Notes under the pieces: model-generated
Databases searched by the model: none
What the model saw: only the letters and a program-made list of their open reading frames with translations
Told to the model about the DNA's origin: nothing
Assembly: GCA_938015445.1 (NCBI GenBank)
Contig: CALLPE010000050.1
Location: 1-64,000, forward strand
Source: an uncultured Pirellulales bacterium
Lineage (GTDB): Bacteria; Planctomycetota; Planctomycetia; Pirellulales; Thermoguttaceae
Direction: 5' to 3'
Length of the DNA stretch: 64,000 nucleotides
Position numbers and translations under genes: made by a program
Part shown: piece by piece, positions 43,847 through 52,711 of the stretch
Layout: each line of letters begins with the position of its first letter
How positions within the stretch are numbered: the first letter of the stretch is position 1

Positions 43847-44984
43847 GGTGTTTCCTCCCGGGGCGCCCGACTTTACGCCGGAAATATGCCATGCCGACAA
43901 TCTACACTTCCGTGGCCGCTCCTTGAAATGCCACTCCACGTGTACAGCCTTTTATTGCCAAAGCTGTGCCATAGTGTGTACTAGTGAGCACCGTAGCGTC
44001 GGGTATTTCCATAAGGTTATTGTAACAATGTACTTACGTTTTTGAAGTCAAATCACCTCTAGCACTGACCCCCGAGAGCGTGAACACTCTGATGTCATCA
44101 ATATGATGTCGCCCGCGCCTAACTATTGATTACATTCAGCGATTTTCGTAAACATCCTGGTTCCTCGAACACGCCTAATAATGAAAAAGCGGCTGTTTTA
44201 CTCCTCGGCAGTCGGCACAGCGGTGCTGGCTCAGCATTGCACCAACCCCCCAGACGGCATCGGCAGGTCTGAGGCACAGGCGTCGGGGTTTTTATACAAT
44301 CTGCTCGGATAATGGATTGCCCTGGGCCCCCGACTGGCAGGGTGCCTGTATATCGCTCTGGCATTTGTATATCGCTTTGGTGAACGGTGGCTTCGGAAAC
44401 AGCGATTGACGAACTAGCGATTGCCGATGGACGAAGTAGCAAGCGGCCAACGGCGCAGTGGTAGGCGGCGATCGGCGGTGCAGTTGGCGGATGCCTCTAA
44501 CGGCCTGACTTGGCGTTTCGCAACCACAACGGTTGTGCGTCCGCCCGATAGCGATGGCCATATAAATTGCTGCCGCTTGTCAGCAGATACGGAAGCAAAC
44601 CGTCAGACTCGCTGTTGGCTCGGATGCTCTGATGGAAGGCGGAACGTCGCTTATTTAGGGCCTGTATGGGGCCGTTCGTCTGTGCAGCAAAAACCATTGG
44701 TGTTCCGAAAAGTTGGCCGAATCTGATGCAGCCCGAGGCATTACTCCACTTGTAGAGCAGTTGGCTCAAGCTTAAGATTAGGTTTTCGTACAGTGGTTTA
44801 GGAGGGCGAGTCGTGCCGCAACCCGCTCGGCGCAGTGGAGGTTGAGGTGTTTGATCATTCAGACGTGGAAATGGCGGAGCGGGGTTTACGGACCTGGCGG
44901 GATACCATGACACGACGTCGATTCCGCCTGGTCGGGCCGCCGCTTACCTGCTCAAGCACGATGTGTTGAAAGGGGAGTCGTACC
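43847..44984. other. 1.1-kb intergenic region before yajC
   Basis: This is the longest gene-free stretch in the window. It should contain the promoters of the Pro-rich protein gene (minus) and of yajC-secDF (plus). A 19-bp tandem duplication lies at 44347-44384 and smaller agcgattg-type echoes near 44385-44430. Short open frames on both strands have no protein-like features. Confidence 0.55.
44347..44384. repeat. 19-bp tandem duplication
   Basis: tgtatatcgctctggca is followed 19 bases later by tgtatatcgctttgg (44347-44365 and 44366-44384), with few mismatches. Confidence 0.8.
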
Positions 44985-45362
44985 GTGGAAGGCATCGCCC
45001 TGAGAATGGCAGTACTTCTGGCGGAAAACGGCGGCGATGCCGGCGGGCAGCCCGGCCCATCGCTGCTGAATTTGTTGTTGCCGTTTCTGGTTATCGGCTT
45101 GCTGTTCTACTTCCTACTGATCCGCCCGCAAAAAGCTGAGCAGGCGCGCCGCCAGGCGATGTTAGCGGCGGTGAAGAAGAACGACCGGGTAATCACCATT
45201 GGGGGGATCTATGGGGTGGTGACGAACGTGCAACGCGAGCAGGACGAGGTGACTATCAAAGTGGACGAAGCGACCAATACCAAGTTGCGGGTGACGCTGA
45301 GTTCCATTGCGCGGGTCATAGGCGAAGCGCCTCAATCGGAAGCTGCGTCCGGTAAATCCTAA
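44985..45362 (+). CDS. yajC: Preprotein translocase subunit YajC
   Basis: 125 aa, GTG at 44985 with AGGGGAG seven bases upstream. One membrane segment (about residues 28-48, LLPFLVIGLLFYFLLIRPQ) ends in the RPQ signature, then the soluble KKNDRVITIGGIYGVV core and a short Ser/Ala-rich tail. It is an accessory subunit of the SecDF complex in the inner membrane. It sits 12 nt before secDF. Confidence 0.93.
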   Translation: MEGIALRMAVLLAENGGDAGGQPGPSLLNLLLPFLVIGLLFYFLLIRPQKAEQARRQAMLAAVKKNDRVITIGGIYGVVTNVQREQDEVTIKVDEATNTKLRVTLSSIARVIGEAPQSEAASGKS

Positions 45363-45374
45363 GGATTGTAGCTT

Positions 45375-48300
45375 ATGGCGATGACAGGGTTCCTGATCTT
45401 TGTGGTGTTGGTAATCGGCTCGTTCGTGCTGGGCAACTTTCTTGCCCGGCTGTGGCGGCTGCCGGACTACGGCTGGAAGCTGGGGGTGATCTTCTCGGTT
45501 GTGTCGGTGGCTTCGATGGTATGCATCGAGGGGTGGCCGCCGAAGCTCGGGGTGGACCTCAGCGGCGGGGTAATCCTGGTTTACGAAGTCGACCAGCAGC
45601 AAAAACAACAGCGGGGCGGCATTACCAGCGCCGAGATGGACGACGTAGTACGGGCAGTCTCCAGGCGGGTCAACCCCGGAGGGCAAAAAGAGATCGTCAT
45701 CCGCAAGTACGGCGCCGAGCAGGTCGAGATCATCATACCCCACGTCGAAGCCCGCGAAGCCGCAAGGATAAAAGACATCGTCTCCCGCGCCGGGACTTTG
45801 GAGTTCCGCATCCTGGCCAACAACCGCGACCACAAGGACATCCAGGAAGCAGCCGAAGCACTGCCCCATACCCAGAACGAACTGTACGACAGCGACCGCA
45901 ACCTGCTGGCCTGGTGGGTGCCGATTTACGAAGGACAAGCCCAGACCGAGGCGGAGCGCCGCGCCGAACAGCAGCGGATTGTCGGTTTGCTGAACAATCC
46001 GGAGATTTCCAAGCGGCAGGTTACCCAACGTGGCCGCGAAGTGTGGCAGATCCTGGTAGTCAAGGACGAGTGGGATGTTACCGGCGCTTATTTGGCCGGA
46101 GCCAGGGCGTCGCGCGACGAGAAGTTCCAGCCCTGCGTCACCTTCCGCTTCAACGACGAAGGGGCCAGACGCTTCGGCGAATTGACCCTGGCCAACCGTC
46201 CCGACCCCGGTCAGCGCTTCCGCCGCAAGCTGGGCATCATCCTCGATGGCAAGCTGTACTCCGCGCCGGAAATCCGTAGCCCGATCTACGCCGAAGGTCA
46301 AATCACCGGTTCCTTTACGCCCGAGGAAGTGAAATCGCTAGTCGATGTGCTCAATGCGGGCAGCCTGCCCATGGCGCTGGCCAAGGAGCCGGTGATGGAA
46401 ATGCAAAGCGATCCGCTGCTAGGCGGCGATACCATCGCCAAAAGCGTCAACGCCATGATTCTTTCGTCGATACTGGTGCCACTGTTCATGGTGTGGTACT
46501 ACCGCTTTTCCGGCGTGGTGGCCAACGTGGCGCTGGCGATCAACATCCTTTGCCTGGTGGCGATCATGATATTGATTCAAGCTCCGTTTACGCTAACCGG
46601 CTTTGCGGGGCTTGCGCTGACGATCGGCATGGCGGTGGACAACAACGTGCTGATCTACGAACGGTTGCGCGAAGAACTGGAACGCGGGGCCACCTTGCGC
46701 ATGGCTATTCGCAACGCTTTCCAGCGCGTCACTACAGTGATCGTCGACGCGAACATCACCACTATGCTGGCTGCCACGATACTGTGGGTGGTCGGCTCGG
46801 ACCAGGTGCGCGGCTTCGCCGTCACGCTGTGGATCGGCGTGTTGATGAGCATCTTCACCGCCGTGTTCGTCGCCCGGGTGATATTCGAGATCGCTGAACG
46901 GCGCCGCTGGCTGAAAAAGGCCAAGATGCTCAAGGTCATCGGAGCCACTAATTTCGACTTCATGCGGTGGTTTCCGTATGCGGCCGCCGCTTCGTTGCTG
47001 ATAACGCTCGGCGGGCTGGCCGTAGCCGTCGCACGCGGTCAAGGGCTATTCGACATCGACTTTACCGGCGGCACCTCGGTGCAGGTGGTGTTCAACGAGC
47101 CGCAGGATACCGGCCAGCTCCGCCGCGCACTGCGCGAACTGCCTGACTTGTCGGTGGCAGGCGTTCGCGTGGGGGATGAGCAACCGGGACTGCGATTCAA
47201 CATCAACACTTCCGAGTCCAGGGATGTCGTCGAAGAGCGACTGGCGGCTATTTTCGGCGACAAGCTGGTGCGCAACCGGATGCAATGGGAAGCCCCAAAA
47301 GCCATCGAGTCCGGCCCCAAAGCCCCCGCCGGTGCGCAGGGCGGAGTTGGTGCAGCGCTGCATGGAGCGATTGTCCGGCAAGGGGGCGAGAACAAACCAG
47401 CCTTCGCCGTTGGGAGTGCAAGCTCGCACCTTCCAGTCAATCCACGTACAGCAACAGTAGCGCTGCGCGAAGCGCTGCTGGCTGCGGCACTGCTGGGCAC
47501 CACTGGGCAAGAGACCGACCCAGCGGCCGGGAATACTGACACAGCGGCCAAGCAAACCGACGCCCCCGCCGAGAAAACCAATGCACCGGCCGAGAAACAA
47601 ACTCCGGATACAACCGACAAGCAGTCCACAAGTCAGGCACAGCCGGCTGAAAGACACGGTGCGAAAACCGACGCCTCTCCACCGGCCGATGCCGCGCCGG
47701 CTACCCCCGGCGGCCCGCCGGAGAAGCCCAGCGAGCCAAAGCCCAAGGATACCATAAAGGCCGAAGACCCGTTCGCCGGCGGCGCCGAGGTACAGTTGCG
47801 TTTCGAGCTGCCTGTGACCTATCAGACTGTGGACGCGCTGGTCAAGAGCGCCTTGACTCGCACAGGGCTAGGTTCGGAAAGCACGCTGTTTCAGGTCAGC
47901 AATCCTGATTGGGTGGAAGGGCAATCGACCAGGCATGAGCGGTGGGACATGAAAATCAAACTGCCGCCTGAACAGACCGCGCGGCTGCTGGCGGCGATGA
48001 AAGAAGACTTGGAAAGCAAGCCCTTCTTCCCGGCCACTAATACCATCGGCGGTGCAGTGGCTGAAAGCACCCGACAGCAAGCCTACGCCGCTTTGGTGGC
48101 CAGTTGGTTGACGATGATCGTTTATCTGTGGATACGGTTCCAGGGTGTAGCGTTCGGTATCGGCGCTGTGGTGGCCTTGATACACGACGTGTTGGTGATC
48201 CTGGGGGCGATTGCTATCAGCTATTACGTTGCGCCGGCGCTGGGATGGTTGAAAATCGAGCAATTCAAGATAAACCTGCCTATTGTGGCGGCTTTCTTGA

Positions 48301-48632
48301 CGATCATCGGCTATTCGGTCAACGACACGATCGTGATCTTCGACCGGTTGCGCGAGGTGCGCGGCAAAGATCCGCGACTTACCCGCCAGATGATTAACAT
48401 CGCCGTCAACCAAACGCTAAGCCGCACGATTTTGACGGCCTTTACTGTTCTACTGGTAGCGGGTGTGCTTTACATTTTCGGCGGTGCGGAGATTCACGGA
48501 TTCGCTTTCGCGCTGATTTTGGGCACCATCACCGGAAGCTATAGCTCGATCTACATCGCCGCTCCCATTGTGCTGTACCTAACACGACAACCCAAGGTGC
48601 CCGCGATGGAACCGGTACAGGCGGCGGCCTGA
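45375..48632 (+). CDS. secDF: Fused SecD-SecF protein translocase component
   Basis: 1085 aa. The SecD part (about residues 1-520) has GVDLSGGVILVYEV, the periplasmic domain, and a five-helix RND-like membrane block containing ALTIGMAVDNNVLIYERLREE. The SecF part starts about 524 with FDIDFTGG at 558. Its membrane block (about 900-1075) has VIGYSVNDTIVIFDRLREV-like helices (IIGYSVNDT). Between the two strands of the SecF periplasmic domain is an insertion of about 150 residues (about 650-798) rich in Ala, Pro, Thr and Lys. It uses the proton gradient to aid late export. It is long for SecDF (about 740-850 is common). Confidence 0.93.
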   Translation: MAMTGFLIFVVLVIGSFVLGNFLARLWRLPDYGWKLGVIFSVVSVASMVCIEGWPPKLGVDLSGGVILVYEVDQQQKQQRGGITSAEMDDVVRAVSRRVNPGGQKEIVIRKYGAEQVEIIIPHVEAREAARIKDIVSRAGTLEFRILANNRDHKDIQEAAEALPHTQNELYDSDRNLLAWWVPIYEGQAQTEAERRAEQQRIVGLLNNPEISKRQVTQRGREVWQILVVKDEWDVTGAYLAGARASRDEKFQPCVTFRFNDEGARRFGELTLANRPDPGQRFRRKLGIILDGKLYSAPEIRSPIYAEGQITGSFTPEEVKSLVDVLNAGSLPMALAKEPVMEMQSDPLLGGDTIAKSVNAMILSSILVPLFMVWYYRFSGVVANVALAINILCLVAIMILIQAPFTLTGFAGLALTIGMAVDNNVLIYERLREELERGATLRMAIRNAFQRVTTVIVDANITTMLAATILWVVGSDQVRGFAVTLWIGVLMSIFTAVFVARVIFEIAERRRWLKKAKMLKVIGATNFDFMRWFPYAAAASLLITLGGLAVAVARGQGLFDIDFTGGTSVQVVFNEPQDTGQLRRALRELPDLSVAGVRVGDEQPGLRFNINTSESRDVVEERLAAIFGDKLVRNRMQWEAPKAIESGPKAPAGAQGGVGAALHGAIVRQGGENKPAFAVGSASSHLPVNPRTATVALREALLAAALLGTTGQETDPAAGNTDTAAKQTDAPAEKTNAPAEKQTPDTTDKQSTSQAQPAERHGAKTDASPPADAAPATPGGPPEKPSEPKPKDTIKAEDPFAGGAEVQLRFELPVTYQTVDALVKSALTRTGLGSESTLFQVSNPDWVEGQSTRHERWDMKIKLPPEQTARLLAAMKEDLESKPFFPATNTIGGAVAESTRQQAYAALVASWLTMIVYLWIRFQGVAFGIGAVVALIHDVLVILGAIAISYYVAPALGWLKIEQFKINLPIVAAFLTIIGYSVNDTIVIFDRLREVRGKDPRLTRQMINIAVNQTLSRTILTAFTVLLVAGVLYIFGGAEIHGFAFALILGTITGSYSSIYIAAPIVLYLTRQPKVPAMEPVQAAA

Positions 48633-48755
48633 ACGGACTGTACAGCCGACTCGCGCTAAGCGGCGGTGCATGGCGCCGAACTACGTACTTGTTTAACGTG
48701 TTTTGCCGCATGTCGTCGGTTGCGCCAGGGCCGCCGCTCCGCGGAGGGGTAACTT

Positions 48756-48781
48756 CTTTTTGCCTCTGCTTTTTGCCTCTG
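48756..48781. repeat. Perfect 13-bp tandem duplication
   Basis: ctttttgcctctg occurs at 48756-48768 and again at 48769-48781, without mismatch. Confidence 0.9.
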
Positions 48782-49109
48782 TTGGTGCGTCGGCGAGCAC
48801 AACGGGCAAACGCACACGTTCAATTAGCGTGCTAAGGTCGTGTCGGGCAATCCCGGGAACGCTGGTATAGCGGAACACCGCGGCCTGGCACCACGCGGCT
48901 ACCCAGCCGACGGCTTAGCAGCCGGGGTGGCTTGTTGTCGGGCGGCAATAGCGGATAATGGCTGGTAGATAACGCCCAAAGGTTTGAATAGACACTGCCG
49001 CATCGGAGTGGTGGGTGTAGCTCGTCTGAAAAGTCAACCATTGCTCGCGGCGGCGTGTTGCGAAGAGCCGAAGCAAATTACATCCACTTACACGTACAGC
49101 GGTACGGAT

Positions 49110-49143
49110 TTTTTTCGAGGGAGCTGTTTTTTCGAGGGAGCCG
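49110..49143 (+). promoter_or_regulatory. Duplicated ribosome binding site region before DUF3467 gene
   Basis: A 17-bp unit, ttttttcgagggagctg, is repeated at once as ttttttcgagggagccg (49110-49126 and 49127-49143). Each copy has the Shine-Dalgarno-like GAGGGAG. Only the second copy is correctly spaced before the ATG at 49146. Confidence 0.7.
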
Positions 49144-49145
49144 AA

Positions 49146-49544
49146 ATGAGCAATCCAGAAAGCGAAAGCCAACCCCCGCCAAACGAGCAAGAAGTCGGTC
49201 GTGCCACCCCGCCGCAGTCGGCTGCTCCGAGCGCCGACCAACAGGGCCTGCAACAAGTGCAAATCGACGATTCCAAGGTGGTGGCTTCGTATGCCAACTT
49301 CTGCCGCGTGACCGGCACGCCCGAGGAACTTATCGTGGACTTCGGCCTGAGCAAGAATCCCATGGGTCCGCCGGGCGAGAAAATCGAGATTACCCAGCGG
49401 CTGATAATGAACTTTTACACTGCAAAGCGATTGCTGGGCGTGCTCCAGATGGCCGTCCAGCGGCACGAACAGACCTTCGGCGTGCTGGAGACCGACATCC
49501 AGCGGCGCATCCGGCCCGAGGCCTTCCGCGAAATGCGACGCTGA
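49146..49544 (+). CDS. DUF3467 family protein
   Basis: 132 aa from the ATG at 49146, preceded by GAGGGAG. The N-terminal 35 residues are Pro/Glu/Ser-rich and polar. The core VASYANFCRVTGTPEELIVDFGLS and ITQRLIMNFYTAKRLLGVLQ match DUF3467. It is a small soluble protein of unknown function with no membrane segment. Its frame extends upstream, but the Shine-Dalgarno site favours this start. Confidence 0.85.
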   Translation: MSNPESESQPPPNEQEVGRATPPQSAAPSADQQGLQQVQIDDSKVVASYANFCRVTGTPEELIVDFGLSKNPMGPPGEKIEITQRLIMNFYTAKRLLGVLQMAVQRHEQTFGVLETDIQRRIRPEAFREMRR

Positions 49545-49677
49545 AGCGGTTGTATTGCTTTTCCGACAGTCGGGTCGGCTTGGAGCTTTGCCGCTGGGCG
49601 ACGTGGGCGCCGAACGTGAGTTGAATCCGAGGCGGTTTGGACTTCATTTCGACCGTATCAGGTTAGGAGGCCACTGA

Positions 49678-50532
49678 ATGGCGCCGATATGGGTCGCCTT
49701 GGTGTTGATCAGCGCTGTGGCTGCGGCGGAACCGAACCACACGGACGCAAGAAGTACGTCAACTGCAAAAACTGCTGCGGCCATCGGCAGCGAAACGAAG
49801 TCGCCTTCTCAAGGCAACCAGCCGGTATCGCCCGGACTATCGGACGCCGTCGTCCATCCTGAGAGCTGCAACCAGCGGCCCGAGGCTGGCCGGTTGGACA
49901 CGTGTGAACCGGCCTTGCTGCGCCAAGCAGTGCAAGACTCGTTGCGCCGCTGGAGCCGCACCAGCGACAGGCAAGCCCCGGCTGCCGCCGCTGAGCTGCT
50001 CGAGTTGCTGGCTCGATTGCAAGCCGATGTCCAATTGCCGGCCGCCGAGCGTCAGCAGTTGCTCGGTCGTGTGCGCAACCGCTTGGCTCGCCTGGCCGAC
50101 CAGATCGCCCGGCGCTTGGCCGCCGAGCAAAACGCATCGGGCGGGGGCGGGACGATTCCAGCGTCGGTCGGTAAAGCACAAACCGCTGCGGTCATGGCGC
50201 AATGGGGGAACTTCGGGCGGCTGGGGATGCCAGGTGCCAGGGGTTGGCCCGGTGCTTTCCCGCCAGGTGGCCCCAGAGCAATGCCTGCCCCAATGCCCGG
50301 TATGATGCCAGGCGCACCAGTCGGTGGCGCTGCCGCCGCCAGCGACGATCACGGCTGGCAGTTGGTGGCATTGATCCAACGGTGTATCGCCCCAGCTCAT
50401 TGGGACGTAAACGGCGGTCCAGGTTCAATACAGTATTTTCGCCCGCGCAGAGCGCTGGTGGTGACCGCCTCGGGCGAAGTGCACGAGCAAGTCGAGGATG
50501 TGCTAGAGCAATTGCATCGGGCGAGCCAATAG
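49678..50532 (+). CDS. Secreted protein with C-terminal secretin-like short domain (hypothetical)
   Basis: 284 aa with ATG at 49678 and AGGAGG about 10 nt upstream. A short signal peptide (MAPIWVALVLISAVAAAE) precedes a helical middle (about 90-155) and a Met/Pro/Gly-rich stretch (about 180-220). The C-terminus (SIQYFRPRRALVVTASGEVHEQVEDVLEQLH) looks like the small beta-alpha domain found in planctomycete STN/secretin-like proteins. I do not know its function. It is the last gene of a row before oleC. Confidence 0.72.
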   Translation: MAPIWVALVLISAVAAAEPNHTDARSTSTAKTAAAIGSETKSPSQGNQPVSPGLSDAVVHPESCNQRPEAGRLDTCEPALLRQAVQDSLRRWSRTSDRQAPAAAAELLELLARLQADVQLPAAERQQLLGRVRNRLARLADQIARRLAAEQNASGGGGTIPASVGKAQTAAVMAQWGNFGRLGMPGARGWPGAFPPGGPRAMPAPMPGMMPGAPVGGAAAASDDHGWQLVALIQRCIAPAHWDVNGGPGSIQYFRPRRALVVTASGEVHEQVEDVLEQLHRASQ

Positions 50533-50833
50533 CTGAATCCTTGGGCAGTGGCTTTCCACAAGTTTGCCGCTCGTACGGAAGCGTCTTTTGTGTATTTCGC
50601 GAAAGCCGCTTTTGCGTATTTCCCAACCGACCACTTTGCGTATCTGACTACAGCCCCGGTTTCGTCTCCGACATCAGCCCTGTTGCCAATCGGACGACGG
50701 AGGCAAATAGCAGACTTCCCATGACGGGCAATCAGCTCGTGTAACAGACGCGAATGAACATCCGACACGAACCGAACTGTCAAACAACTTCAACCATCCG
50801 TGCCGAGCTTTTTCCGGACCAGCGGACAGTGTG
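50533..50833. other. Gap before oleC with tandem array
   Basis: About 300 bases with no gene. Three loose 24-25 bp units lie at 50585-50657. No clear promoter is seen. Confidence 0.5.
50585..50657. repeat. Imperfect ~25-bp tandem repeats (3 units)
   Basis: Units beginning cttttgtgtatttcgc (50585), cttttgcgtatttccc (50609) and ctttgcgtatctgac (50634) follow one another at 24-25 bp spacing. Confidence 0.75.
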
Positions 50834-52480
50834 ATGAACGTCGCTCAGCGTCTGACGGCCATGGCCTGCCGGATGCCCGATGTGCCAGCAGTGGTCGAGC
50901 CACTGGGTTATGACCGGCATGGGCATCGGCAGTATCGACAGGTGAGCTTCCGCCAGTTAGACGAGGACACCGACCGGATTTCCCGCGGTTTGCAGCACCT
51001 CGGCGTCCAGCCAGGCACGCGTTTGGCTTTGCTGGTACGCGCAGGCATCGACTTCGTGGCGTTGGTATTCGGGCTTCTCAAGTGCGGGGCAGTACCGATT
51101 CTGATCGATCCGGGCATGGGCCTGCGGCGGCTGGTCAATTGCTTGGCCGAAGTTCGTCCCGCAGGATTCATCGCCATTCCGTTGGCGCAAGCAGTGCGAA
51201 CGGTTTTACGGCGAAAGTTCCCGGCCGCTCGGCTAAACGTAACCGTCGGCAGTCGCTGGTTTTGGGGAGGCCCGACGCTGGAGGATTTGCGGGCCGGCCC
51301 AGCGCAGGGCGAAGCGACGGTTCCCCGGCGGCCCGAGGACCCCGCGGCGATAATCTTTACATCGGGCGGGACAGGCCCACCCAAGGGAGTGCTGTATTGC
51401 CACGGCACGTTCGATGCTCAAGTCGAGCAGTTGCAACAACACTACGACATCCAACCGGGCGAGGTAGATTTGCCGTGCTTTCCGCTATTTGGGCTTTTCA
51501 ATTGTGCGCTGGGAGCCACTGCGGTCATACCTGATATGAACCCATCTCGCCCGGCGAAGGTGAACCCGGCGAAAATCGTGGAAGCCATTACAGACTGGAA
51601 AGTGACACAAACGTTCGGCTCGCCTGCTGTGTGGGAGAGGGTGAGCCGGTACTGTCTGGAACGCGGCGTGCGGCTGGAGTCTGTCCGCCGTGTGTTTTCT
51701 GCCGGTGCGCCAGTACCGCTCGACGTGCTAAAACGCATGATAGCGTGCATCCATCCAGAAGGCGATGTCTATACCCCCTACGGCGCTACCGAAGCATTGC
51801 CGGTGGCAAGCATCGGTGCCCGGGAAGTTCTGCGCCACACAGCGGCGCAAACCCTTAACGGGGCGGGCGTGTGCGTGGGAAAGCCCTTTCCCGGCATCCG
51901 CTGGATGGTGATTCAGATCGTCGATGGACCGATAGCCGACATCCAGCAGGTCCGACCGCTGCCGCCGGGGCAGATCGGCGAACTAGTCGTCAGCGGGCCT
52001 GTGGTTACTCGGGAATACGTGACCCGCACGGAAGCGAATCGTCTGGCGAAGATTCCCGACGGCGGCCGCCTCTGGCATCGTATGGGCGACGTGGGTTATC
52101 TGGACGTCCAAGGGCGGTTTTGGATGTGCGGGCGGCTGGTGCATCGGGTGCTTACTGCAAACGGACCGCTGTTCAGCACACCCGTCGAGGAAGTCTTCAA
52201 TCAACATCCTGCCGTCCGGCGATCGGCCTTGGTCGGCGTTGGGTCGGCAGGCCGCCAGCGGCCGGTGGTGATAATCGAGCCTAATCCGGGATATTGGCCC
52301 AGAACTAAAAAGCAACGCCAGTCGTTGATTGGTCAACTGCGGCAATTGGCCGCCAGCAACTCGGCCACGGCAGCAGTGGAAGATTTCCTGTTTCATCCGT
52401 CGCTGCCGGTCGACGTTCGACATAACGTCAAGATCGACCGCGAGAAATTGGCACGTTGGGCTGCCGGTAAGCTACACTGA
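50834..52480 (+). CDS. oleC: OleC-like acyl-activating enzyme (beta-lactone synthetase of olefin biosynthesis)
   Basis: 548 aa from the ATG at 50834; a GTG just upstream is also possible. It belongs to the AMP-forming ANL superfamily: the phosphate-binding loop IFTSGGTGPPKGVLY (about residue 180), YTPYGATEALP, the MGDVGYLDVQGRFWMCGR hinge, and a C-terminal lid with PVDVRHNVKIDREKLA, which is typical of OleC rather than acyl-CoA ligases. OleC turns a beta-hydroxy acid into a beta-lactone, which OleB then opens to a long-chain alkene. OleD lies two genes on. OleA and OleB are not in this window. Confidence 0.85.
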   Translation: MNVAQRLTAMACRMPDVPAVVEPLGYDRHGHRQYRQVSFRQLDEDTDRISRGLQHLGVQPGTRLALLVRAGIDFVALVFGLLKCGAVPILIDPGMGLRRLVNCLAEVRPAGFIAIPLAQAVRTVLRRKFPAARLNVTVGSRWFWGGPTLEDLRAGPAQGEATVPRRPEDPAAIIFTSGGTGPPKGVLYCHGTFDAQVEQLQQHYDIQPGEVDLPCFPLFGLFNCALGATAVIPDMNPSRPAKVNPAKIVEAITDWKVTQTFGSPAVWERVSRYCLERGVRLESVRRVFSAGAPVPLDVLKRMIACIHPEGDVYTPYGATEALPVASIGAREVLRHTAAQTLNGAGVCVGKPFPGIRWMVIQIVDGPIADIQQVRPLPPGQIGELVVSGPVVTREYVTRTEANRLAKIPDGGRLWHRMGDVGYLDVQGRFWMCGRLVHRVLTANGPLFSTPVEEVFNQHPAVRRSALVGVGSAGRQRPVVIIEPNPGYWPRTKKQRQSLIGQLRQLAASNSATAAVEDFLFHPSLPVDVRHNVKIDREKLARWAAGKLH

Positions 52481-52559
52481 GAAGACCCGAGACTATCAAG
52501 CGCAGTGGGCTTGCCGGCGCAGAAAACGGTGGTAAACGATAAGTTTTCGCAAGGCTGGT

Positions 52560-52568
52560 TGATATAAT
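52560..52568 (+). promoter_or_regulatory. Possible extended -10 promoter before GYF gene
   Basis: TGATATAAT at 52560-52568 fits the extended -10 consensus TGnTATAAT, but no -35 box is clear. It would give a leader of about 135 nt to the GYF gene and downstream oleD. Confidence 0.35.
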
Positions 52569-52711
52569 GACAAGTGGGACGGCAAGGCGGCACTGCGCGC
52601 GTCGCGTGATTGCCGGTAAAAACGGCCGGTAGCCCGACGACCCCAATCTCGTCACTATGGATCGGAAGAGCTGAACCCAAAAAGCACTCCCCGATTCGAG
52701 AGCACTAACCG

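Larger units (their letters stand above)
48633..49145. other. Intergenic region after secDF
   Basis: 513 bases with no supported gene. It holds a perfect 13-bp tandem duplication (48756-48781) and a duplicated ribosome binding region just before the DUF3467 gene (49110-49143). Confidence 0.5.

Noticed and set aside
44119-44726. Several 90-140-aa open frames on both strands
   Set aside because: They overlap one another, lack ribosome sites and show no family motif.
45162-46301. 379-aa minus-strand open frame
   Set aside because: Antisense to yajC-secDF, which have unmistakable motifs.
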